Below are positions 1 to 5,917 of a DNA stretch of 7,213 nucleotides, in pieces; positions within the stretch are counted from its first letter, which is position 1, and every line of letters begins with the position of its first letter. Below the pieces are notes generated by a model. That model made no database searches. It saw only the letters and a list, made by a program, of their open reading frames with translations, and was not told the origin of the DNA. Origin of the DNA: an uncultured Bacteroidota bacterium (GTDB taxonomy: Bacteria; Bacteroidota; Bacteroidia; Chitinophagales; Chitinophagaceae); NCBI GenBank assembly GCA_903933765.1, contig CAIZLI010000109.1, forward strand, positions 1 through 7,213, read 5' to 3'. A program made the position numbers and the translations under genes.

Positions 1-995
1 ATAAATTTACGGCTTGATCCAAAAGCAAAGTCACGCACATTTTCTGCATTGAATACCCAAGTTTTTTGAGTCGTTGCTTTTGTTTTTTCTGCTTTCTTTG
101 CTTCTTCTAAAGTCACTACTTCAACTGGTTCAGATGAAGTTTGTGCTTTATTCCATCTAGCCAATTGAGCTGGGCTCAATACAGCAGGATAGTTTTGACA
201 AGCACCAGTCGCCATAACTACGTGGTCACTAGGAACAGTGATGGCCACTTTATAATTACCAAAAGTCAAAGCAAACTCACCTCTTCCAGTAAACTGGTGG
301 TGCTGCCAACCTTGGAAATCAGAATATACTGCAAGACGAGGATACCATTGAGCCATCGTGAATAAGTGGTTGCCGTCTTCTGGGAAGAATTCAAATCCAC
401 CTCTACCAGCTACAGTTAATCTATCTGTGATTTTATAATTCCAATCTACTTTAAACGCAAATTTTTGACCTGGCTTTAATGCTGTTGGTAATTCAACACG
501 CATCATCGTTTTGTTCACGGTGTATTTTAATTTAGCACCCAATAGATCTGTGATTTTTAAAATATTCACACCTAATCCATTATCGCTTTTTGCTTCTTCT
601 AATTTGTCAATCATTGCAGGGCTCATGCCTCTGCCCATTGAACTACCATCAGGATAACCCGCATTTTTAGTAGTGCTATGCTCATTCTCATCCAATTGTA
701 ACCAGATATATGTTAAAACATCAGGTGAATTGTTGAAATAAGTAATGGTCTCAGCGCCATGTAACATTAAATTCTTCTCATCTAAAGTTGCTTTAATGTC
801 GTAGTCGGCTCTTTGTTGCCAATACTTTGTACCTGGAGCACCACTCGCCGTTCTGTATTCATTTGGCGTTGGTAAAATAGTTCCCAATTGTTCAAACTTG
901 TTTCCATGGTTAGAACCAGGGTTGTTGCGGATATCTTGTGCTACAACTGTCAGTACAGTCAAGAACATGATCCCGAATGACAATAATTTCTTCAT
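1..995 (-). CDS. Secreted M1-family metallopeptidase, N-terminal part (runs off left edge)
   Basis: An uninterrupted reading frame runs from an ATG at 995 to the window edge and gives 331 full codons with no stop. Residues 1-19 (MKKLLSFGIMFLTVLTVVA) form a classic signal peptide, with likely cleavage before QD, so the product is exported. The rest resembles the N-terminal beta domain of Bacteroidota M1 (aminopeptidase N/LTA4 hydrolase-like) peptidases: 'YWQQRADYDIKATLDE' near residues 57-72, 'HGAETITYFNNSPD' at about 77-90, then 'FFPEDGNHLFTMAQWYPRLAVYSD' at about 199-222 and 'WVFNAENVRDFAFGSSRKF' at 313-331. The zinc-binding HEXXH...E site would lie further on and cannot be seen, so activity is not proven here. 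A Lys/Glu/Ala-rich insert occupies about 287-311. The gene starts 20 nt after the hupE-like gene on the same strand and is probably cotranscribed with it. The family is fairly sure; the substrate is unknown. Confidence 0.88.
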   Translation of the reverse strand, partial: MKKLLSFGIMFLTVLTVVAQDIRNNPGSNHGNKFEQLGTILPTPNEYRTASGAPGTKYWQQRADYDIKATLDEKNLMLHGAETITYFNNSPDVLTYIWLQLDENEHSTTKNAGYPDGSSMGRGMSPAMIDKLEEAKSDNGLGVNILKITDLLGAKLKYTVNKTMMRVELPTALKPGQKFAFKVDWNYKITDRLTVAGRGGFEFFPEDGNHLFTMAQWYPRLAVYSDFQGWQHHQFTGRGEFALTFGNYKVAITVPSDHVVMATGACQNYPAVLSPAQLARWNKAQTSSEPVEVVTLEEAKKAEKTKATTQKTWVFNAENVRDFAFGSSRKF

Positions 996-1015
996 TGTTG
1001 TTTCTTTTTCGAGGT

Positions 1016-1600
1016 TTAAAGAGATGCTATTCGATCAATGATCATACGTAAAGATAAGCATATCGCGAGGATGGACCCATACCGCACATACATTTTTCTA
1101 GGTATTTTAAGGATAGATACGATACAATAAGACAGGGCCAAAATGACCATCACAATCAATATTTGACCTATTTCTAGCCCTATATTGAAGGAAAATAAGG
1201 GCCCAAGCAAGGATGCTTCTTTCCCTAATAGGCTTTTGAGGTAATTACTAAACCCTAAGCCATGGATCAGGCCAAAAAAAAGGGCTAGTCCATAATGGGC
1301 CGAATATCGTTGTTGAAAGTCAAAATCCTTCACCCAAAAATTGGATACAGCCGTAATTAAGATGGTCACTGGAATCAGGAATTCAATCCAATTCACCGAA
1401 ATATCGATCAGGGACAGTGTACTTAAAGCCAAAGTCAAGGAGTGGCCAATAGTAAATGAAGTCACTAAAACGAGGATTTTTTTCCAATCCGACCAGATAT
1501 AACGCAGGGTCAATGCCAAGACAAATAAAATATGATCTACCCCTCCTAAATCAATGATGTGCTTGAAACCAAGTCTTAGATACAAAATCAGCTCGTCCAT
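1016..1600 (-). CDS. HupE/UreJ-like multipass membrane protein
   Basis: This 194-residue, strongly hydrophobic protein has about five to six predicted membrane segments. It carries the conserved polar residues typical of the HupE/UreJ_2 family: 'GFKHIIDLGGVDHILFVLAL' at 11-30 (H14, D22, H23), 'SFTIGHSLTL' at 48-57 (H53), 'FFGLIHGLGF' at 108-117 (H113) and 'FNIGLEIGQ' at 138-146 (E143). Classical HupE and UreJ are nickel permeases or accessory proteins of hydrogenase and urease clusters. No hydrogenase or urease gene is present here, so nickel transport should not be assumed; the buried histidines only suggest metal binding. The ATG at 1600 gives a normal start, and the N-terminus begins directly with the first conserved helix, without a signal peptide. 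The gene lies 20 nt upstream of the M1 peptidase and is divergent from the DUF6702 gene. Family assignment is good; function is unknown. Confidence 0.85.
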   Translation of the reverse strand: MDELILYLRLGFKHIIDLGGVDHILFVLALTLRYIWSDWKKILVLVTSFTIGHSLTLALSTLSLIDISVNWIEFLIPVTILITAVSNFWVKDFDFQQRYSAHYGLALFFGLIHGLGFSNYLKSLLGKEASLLGPLFSFNIGLEIGQILIVMVILALSYCIVSILKIPRKMYVRYGSILAICLSLRMIIDRIASL

Positions 1601-1618
1601 AAATGAATTTTTCTGGTG

Positions 1619-1650
1619 TTAAATTAATGAAGACCTTTGTAACCACAAAA
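1619..1650 (-). promoter_or_regulatory. Candidate Bacteroidota-type promoter for the hupE-like/M1 operon
   Basis: Read on the minus strand, a TTTTG (1650-1646) is followed after 19 nt by TAATTTAA (1626-1619). This resembles the Bacteroidota -33 TTTG / -7 TAnnTTTG arrangement, but the -7 box matches only in TAnnTT. A transcript would start near 1612 and leave a leader of about 12 nt before the ATG at 1600. It sits in the 59-bp gap shared with the divergent DUF6702 gene, for which no convincing box was found. The call is tentative. Confidence 0.3.
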
Positions 1651-1659
1651 TAAATTACT

Positions 1660-2148
1660 ATGGCCTGGATAGGTTTGAAACATTGGATGCTATGGATGCT
1701 AACTGCAATGCACCCCTTTTATATATCAGTGGTAGAAATTGAGCACAATGCAAAACAAGCCACCATTGAAATTAGTGCACGCACTTATACAGATGACTTA
1801 GAGAAAATGATTCAAAAAGAATTCAATGTAAAATTGGATTTAATCCAAGCAAATCAAAAAGAGCAAGCCAATAAATATATCAACTTGTACATGCAAAAAA
1901 AATTAGCACTACAATCGGGTGGCGTAAAATATAAGATGGACTTTGTTGGCTATGAAATTCAGAAAGAAAGCACTTGGAGTTATTTTGAAATCAAAGAAGT
2001 TAAACAAATCAAGCAATTGAATGTTTTTTGTGAGATCCTATTTGGAATAGACCCAAATCAAATTAATATTCTACATACCACAGTAGGTGGTGTAAGAAAA
2101 AGTTATGAATTAACGACACCTAAAAATTCGACCCAATTTAATTTTTAG
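1660..2148 (+). CDS. DUF6702-family exported protein
   Basis: This 162-residue protein has a short hydrophobic N-terminus (about residues 1-17, MAWIGLKHWMLWMLTAM) that looks like a signal peptide or membrane anchor. The family-like motif 'HPFYISVVEIEHN' follows at 18-30, then 'RTYTDDLEKMIQKEF' at 41-55, 'FVGYEIQKESTWSYFEI' at 95-111 and the C-terminal 'INILHTTVGGVRKSYELTT' at 135-153. These features match what I know of the Bacteroidota DUF6702 family, a small secreted domain of unknown function. The ATG at 1660 is the only sensible start, because an in-frame TAA lies 9 nt upstream. The gene is divergent from the hupE-like gene and converges with the GT39 gene 4 bp away. The Lys-rich soluble part and the signal peptide point to the periplasm or outer envelope. 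Its role is unknown; the neighbours suggest it works with the HupE-like and M1 proteins. Confidence 0.75.
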   Translation: MAWIGLKHWMLWMLTAMHPFYISVVEIEHNAKQATIEISARTYTDDLEKMIQKEFNVKLDLIQANQKEQANKYINLYMQKKLALQSGGVKYKMDFVGYEIQKESTWSYFEIKEVKQIKQLNVFCEILFGIDPNQINILHTTVGGVRKSYELTTPKNSTQFNF

Positions 2149-2152
2149 GATC

Positions 2153-3817
2153 CTACTTTTTCAACTCCATCAATACATAAGGGGTCAATTCCTTGTTTCT
2201 TGTTGCTGGATTTAAAAACTCCAAAGTCAATAATGTGACGTGGAATCTTTTGCCTTGATATAAGATGGTCGTGTTCGGGAAATCTTGTAATAATTGCTGA
2301 GCGGGTATACTATCTGCCACGATCCATTGTCCTTCTTTTAAAAGACTGCTGTCTTGAATGACCGGGAAAATATGTTGTCCATAAAAATGAAACGCGTTGC
2401 TATTGGGCATTTTATACAAAGCAACTTTTTTAATGTCCCATTTTTTTTGTTTCGCTTGCTTAACCAAGGCATTCCCCCACTGGTATTCCAATAGATGAGG
2501 ATAAAAGAAACTATTTAAAATTAAGTTTAGTCCAATCATTAACACGATACTCATGTTGATCCATCTTTGAATATAGCTTTGTTGCTTTGGCCCAATATTT
2601 ATCATGAATAGGATTGTTCCAAAAAATATCCAAAGACCCCATGGACCATCCATGCTTCCAAACGGAATCTTGATAATCAAAATCATCGCAATCAATAAAA
2701 TCAGAAAAATAAATAGATGGAATCCAAAAAACCATTTAATCCATTTTTGTAAACGATCGGCTTGTTCTAATAAAGTTGATACATGTGCAGCAGTGAGGAT
2801 CGCAGCCAATGGGAAGACCACAAAAATATAATGTGGCAATTGTGCCTGGCTTCTTGACAAGACTAGATAGGTTAAAAAGAAACCAAAAAAACTAATTCTT
2901 TCTGTTTGTACATTAAATAATCCCTCCTTAAACATTGTGATGCCCTTTGCTACAAAGGCCCAGATAAAAATAAAAATCCATGGTAAAAAACTCCAAAGCA
3001 TATTCTCCAAAAGAAAAGTTGGATAGCTCATCTCATGGTAATAATTCTCCCCTGTATACCTGCCAAAACTTTGGGTCCAATAATAAAACCTCAACCCTGA
3101 TTGTATCGGAATATTATTAATTAATTTACCAGGATGTAAATCGAATTGTTGGTACAACCCCCAGCTCATAGGTATCAATAAAATGCCAATGATCAAGATG
3201 CCTAATAGATAAATTGGTTTAAAAAAATAAGTCCATTTTTTTTCAAAAAACCATTGTGGTGCAAAAGCCAACACAGGTACCACCAGTGCGATAGGTCCTT
3301 TAGTCATCATGCCTCCAGCAATCGCCACCATAGCCCATACAAAGTCTTTTAAGTCATTGGAGGCTGCCCATTTTGCAATCAACCAAATACTTAAAGCCAC
3401 CCATCCCATCAACATGGTATCTGTTCTTACATCATGGGCAATTAAAAAAAAGGCTTGACAGCTTGCTAAAATTAACACTGCTAATTCTGCTACAGTTTGA
3501 TTGTATTTTAACTTCGCAAATTTGAACGTAGCAAACAAAGCAAGTAATAAAAAAATAAATGATGGTATTCTATAAGCCCAATCATAAATGCCAAAAATTT
3601 TCATGGATAGAGCCGATAACCAGAAAAGCATTGGGGGTTTGTCTAAATAATCTTTTCCAAGATCATAAATTTGAAGAAAACTATTACGTTCTAACATTGC
3701 TCTACTGATAGACGCATATTGTGCAGCATCAATATCCATTAAGGGAATACAAAACACCCCAACCAATTGAACCCCTAAAATTGCAGCGAGTAAAAGCCAG
3801 AATGTATTTTTATTCAT
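2153..3817 (-). CDS. GT39-family (ArnT/PMT-like) polyprenyl-phosphate-dependent glycosyltransferase
   Basis: From the ATG at 3817 this is a 554-residue integral membrane protein. Its N-terminal helix leads to the acidic loop 'DIDAAQYASISRAMLE' (D28, D30) and 'GKDYLDKPPMLFWLSAL' (KPP at 60-62), the hallmark first periplasmic loop of GT-C enzymes of the ArnT/PMT type. Further on come 'HDVRTDTML' at 128-136, 'TKGP' at 172-175 and 'SRSQAQLPHYIFVVFPLA' at about 321-338, then more helices and a soluble C-terminal domain from about 450. Such enzymes move a sugar from an undecaprenyl-phosphate carrier to lipid A, protein or another envelope acceptor on the outer face of the inner membrane; donor and acceptor cannot be read here. 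The frame also opens with a GTG at 3841, but the ATG gives a cleaner membrane N-terminus and avoids a non-hydrophobic eight-residue extension. It lies 43 nt after the PAP2 gene, probably in one operon. Confidence 0.85.
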   Translation of the reverse strand: MNKNTFWLLLAAILGVQLVGVFCIPLMDIDAAQYASISRAMLERNSFLQIYDLGKDYLDKPPMLFWLSALSMKIFGIYDWAYRIPSFIFLLLALFATFKFAKLKYNQTVAELAVLILASCQAFFLIAHDVRTDTMLMGWVALSIWLIAKWAASNDLKDFVWAMVAIAGGMMTKGPIALVVPVLAFAPQWFFEKKWTYFFKPIYLLGILIIGILLIPMSWGLYQQFDLHPGKLINNIPIQSGLRFYYWTQSFGRYTGENYYHEMSYPTFLLENMLWSFLPWIFIFIWAFVAKGITMFKEGLFNVQTERISFFGFFLTYLVLSRSQAQLPHYIFVVFPLAAILTAAHVSTLLEQADRLQKWIKWFFGFHLFIFLILLIAMILIIKIPFGSMDGPWGLWIFFGTILFMINIGPKQQSYIQRWINMSIVLMIGLNLILNSFFYPHLLEYQWGNALVKQAKQKKWDIKKVALYKMPNSNAFHFYGQHIFPVIQDSSLLKEGQWIVADSIPAQQLLQDFPNTTILYQGKRFHVTLLTLEFLNPATRNKELTPYVLMELKK

Positions 3818-3860
3818 TTTGATATATTGTAATGATAGCACCCATTTTAAAATATGCGTC

Positions 3861-4454
3861 TTAACCTTGTTTAAATTCCATTGGGCCTACCCATTTTAAA
3901 TACGCCTTTGCCATTGCAAATCCCGAAATCAATCCAATGATGGTACCGCCAATGATATCCAATGGATAATGCACCCCAACATAGATTTGCGCAAAAGCAA
4001 TGATGCCCGCCCATACAAAAAAGTATTTTGTGTATTTTTTTTGTGCAATCCCCCATGTCATAAAAATAAATATAGCTAACCCAAAATGATTGGCAGCATG
4101 GGAGGAAGTAAAACTAAAACCACCAGAACAATGGTCTAATAAAAGTCGGGTTTTGCCTACTAATGCAGGATCGTTACAAGGCCTTAAACGATGAAAAAAT
4201 GGTTTAAATACACTGCTGCTTATTTGATCTGTCAGCCCTACATTGATCAATGCAAACAAAAGCCATTTTAAGGTTTTCCATCCAACTTGATAGATCAACC
4301 AGCCCAAGAGTCCAATATACAAGGGGATCCAATTATTGGAATGTCTGGTCCAAGGCAGAACAGCGTCTAGTATAGGATGGTGCCATACCCCATTGATTTG
4401 GTAAAACAATGCTTGATCGATGTCCTTAATTTGTTGAAAAATACTTAGCCCCAT
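3861..4454 (-). CDS. PAP2-superfamily membrane phosphatase
   Basis: From the ATG at 4454 the product is 197 residues with about five to six membrane helices. All three PAP2 motifs can be placed: C1 'KPFFHRLRP' (K84, R91, P92), C2 'SFTSSHA' with catalytic H119, and C3 'AQIYVGVHYPLD' with H162 and D166. Known PAP2 membrane enzymes hydrolyse phosphates of lipids such as undecaprenyl pyrophosphate, phosphatidic acid, phosphatidylglycerol phosphate or lipid A. Substrate cannot be told from motifs alone. C2 has TSSH in place of the usual PSGH, and C3 has AQ where SR is usual. The catalytic histidines and aspartate are intact, so activity is still likely. An in-frame TTG at 4469 would add only five residues and is less likely. 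The GT39 gene follows on the same strand, which hints at a role in lipid-carrier recycling or lipid A modification. The divergent neighbour is glmM. Confidence 0.85.
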   Translation of the reverse strand: MGLSIFQQIKDIDQALFYQINGVWHHPILDAVLPWTRHSNNWIPLYIGLLGWLIYQVGWKTLKWLLFALINVGLTDQISSSVFKPFFHRLRPCNDPALVGKTRLLLDHCSGGFSFTSSHAANHFGLAIFIFMTWGIAQKKYTKYFFVWAGIIAFAQIYVGVHYPLDIIGGTIIGLISGFAMAKAYLKWVGPMEFKQG

Positions 4455-4489
4455 GCGGTAAAGATACAAGGAAGTGGAAAAATTTAAAG

Positions 4490-4497
4490 TAAATTTG
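4490..4497 (+). promoter_or_regulatory. Candidate -7 box (TAAATTTG) for the glmM operon
   Basis: TAAATTTG is an exact match to the Bacteroidota TAnnTTTG -7 element. It lies in the short gap between divergent PAP2 and glmM, and would place the transcript start around 4503, about 20 nt before the glmM ATG. No clear TTG -33 element was seen 17-21 nt upstream, and there is no Shine-Dalgarno match before the ATG, which is common in this phylum. Confidence 0.45.
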
Positions 4498-4524
4498 CAT
4501 ACCGATTTATTTTAATATTTAGCT

Positions 4525-5907
4525 ATGTCATTAATCAAGAGCATTTCAGGTTTTAGAGGCACCATTGGTGGTCGCCCAAACGATAACCTCACACCAATCG
4601 ATATTGTAAAATTTGCATCTGCCTATGGTACCTGGTTGATCAGAAAATCAGCTGGAAAAAAGAAAGTGATTGTAGGTCGTGATGGAAGAATGAGTGGCTT
4701 AATGGTTGAAGCCTTGGTGGAACAAAGTTTATTGGCCCTTGGCATTGATGTGGTGCATTTAGGATTAAGCACGACACCTACTGTAGAAATGGCCGTGGTA
4801 TTTGAAAATGCGGATGGTGGCATTATTTTGACTGCTAGTCACAATCCAAAAGAGTGGAATGCCCTTAAATTGTTAAATGAACATGGGGAATTTGTAAGTG
4901 GTGAGGAAGGAAAAATCATTTTAGCTTTAGCAGAACAAGAAGATTTTGTATACGCTCCTGTGGATGCCATGGGTGAACTGATTGGTGATGATAACAGTTT
5001 GTCAAAACATATTCAAGCAATCTTGGAACATCCATTGGTCGATATTTATGCGATCAAGAAAGCAGGCTTCAAAGTAGTTATAGACGCTATTAATAGTTCT
5101 GGTGCATTTACGGTGCCTGCACTGTTAAAAGCGATAGGTGTAGAGGATGTTGTTGTATTGAATGCAGAAATGAGTGGAGATTTTGCACATAATCCTGAGC
5201 CACTTAAAGAACACTTAACTGAACTTTGTGCTACTGTTGTAAAAGAAAAAGCACATCTCGGTATTGCAGTGGATCCCGATGTGGATCGTTTATGTTTTGT
5301 GAGTGAGGATGGGAATTTATTTGGAGAGGAATACACCTTAGTCGCTGTTGCGGATTATATTTTACAATATACTAAAGGTGCTACAGTGAGTAATCTCTCC
5401 TCTACAAGGGCTCTAAGAGATGTCACTGAACAACATGGCTGTACTTATTTTGCCAGTGCTGTTGGCGAAGTGAATGTGGTGACAAAAATGAAAGCCGAAA
5501 AAGCTGTGATTGGTGGAGAAGGCAATGGCGGTATCATTGTGCCAGATTTACATTATGGTAGAGATGCTTTAATTGGTATTGCATTGTTCTTATCACATCT
5601 TGCTAAAGCCGAAACAAGCTGTTCCAATTTAAGAGCTAGTTATCCTGCTTATTTTATGAGTAAGAAAAAAATGGATCTCAATGCCAACCTTTCATTGTCA
5701 ACAATATTTGAACAATTAAAAAAAGAATTTGCCGCATACCCAATGAACGATGTGGATGGACTAAAGATAGACTTTGAAAACGAATGGGTGCATTTAAGAT
5801 CAAGTAATACAGAACCAATTATGCGCATTTATACCGAAGCGAAAACACAAGCAGCAGCAGATGCATTAGCGGATAAAATTATTCAGCTGATCCTTAAAAT
5901 TCAGTAA
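4525..5907 (+). CDS. glmM: Phosphoglucosamine mutase, archaeal-type subfamily
   Basis: This complete 460-residue alpha-D-phosphohexomutase interconverts glucosamine-6-phosphate and glucosamine-1-phosphate in the cytosol, on the route to UDP-GlcNAc for peptidoglycan and lipopolysaccharide. The four-domain signature is intact. 'SGFRGTIGG' lies at 8-16. The phosphoserine loop 'TASHNP' is at 103-108 with catalytic S105. The metal site 'DPDVDR' is at 250-255 (D250, D252, D254). The sugar-recognition loop 'GGEGNGG' is at 330-336, and the phosphate-binding loop 'RSSNTEP' is at 425-431. The forms GGEGNGG and RSSNTEP differ from the GGEQSGH and RPSGTEP of E. coli-type GlmM and match the so-called archaeal GlmM type that Bacteroidota also carry. 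Action on phosphomannose or phosphoglucose as well cannot be ruled out. The ATG at 4525 places the conserved SGFRGT motif at the usual distance from the start. The cysteine desulfurase follows after 10 nt, so the two are probably cotranscribed. Confidence 0.9.
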   Translation: MSLIKSISGFRGTIGGRPNDNLTPIDIVKFASAYGTWLIRKSAGKKKVIVGRDGRMSGLMVEALVEQSLLALGIDVVHLGLSTTPTVEMAVVFENADGGIILTASHNPKEWNALKLLNEHGEFVSGEEGKIILALAEQEDFVYAPVDAMGELIGDDNSLSKHIQAILEHPLVDIYAIKKAGFKVVIDAINSSGAFTVPALLKAIGVEDVVVLNAEMSGDFAHNPEPLKEHLTELCATVVKEKAHLGIAVDPDVDRLCFVSEDGNLFGEEYTLVAVADYILQYTKGATVSNLSSTRALRDVTEQHGCTYFASAVGEVNVVTKMKAEKAVIGGEGNGGIIVPDLHYGRDALIGIALFLSHLAKAETSCSNLRASYPAYFMSKKKMDLNANLSLSTIFEQLKKEFAAYPMNDVDGLKIDFENEWVHLRSSNTEPIMRIYTEAKTQAAADALADKIIQLILKIQ

Positions 5908-5917
5908 TTTAGCAATC

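Noticed and set aside
141..365. Plus-strand ORF of 74 codons
   Set aside because: It lies antisense to the continuous M1 peptidase frame, which shows a signal peptide and family motifs; the plus-strand translation has no domain character.
1016..1600. Naming the membrane protein hupE or ureJ and calling it a nickel transporter
   Set aside because: No hydrogenase or urease genes are in the window, and the compact Bacteroidota form has no shown substrate.
2604..2831. Plus-strand ORF of 75 codons, with a minus-strand ORF at 2511-2735
   Set aside because: Both fall wholly inside the GT39 gene in other frames, and nothing in their composition suggests a real protein.
4459..4466. TATCTTTA on the minus strand as a promoter -7 box for the PAP2 gene
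   Set aside because: It ends only 4 nt before the preferred ATG at 4454, has no matching -33 element at the right distance, and lacks the final G.
5046..5336. Minus-strand ORF of 96 codons, and another at 4623-4823
   Set aside because: Both are antisense to glmM, whose motifs are intact across these regions; the Ser/Thr/Pro-rich translation is typical of a shadow frame.
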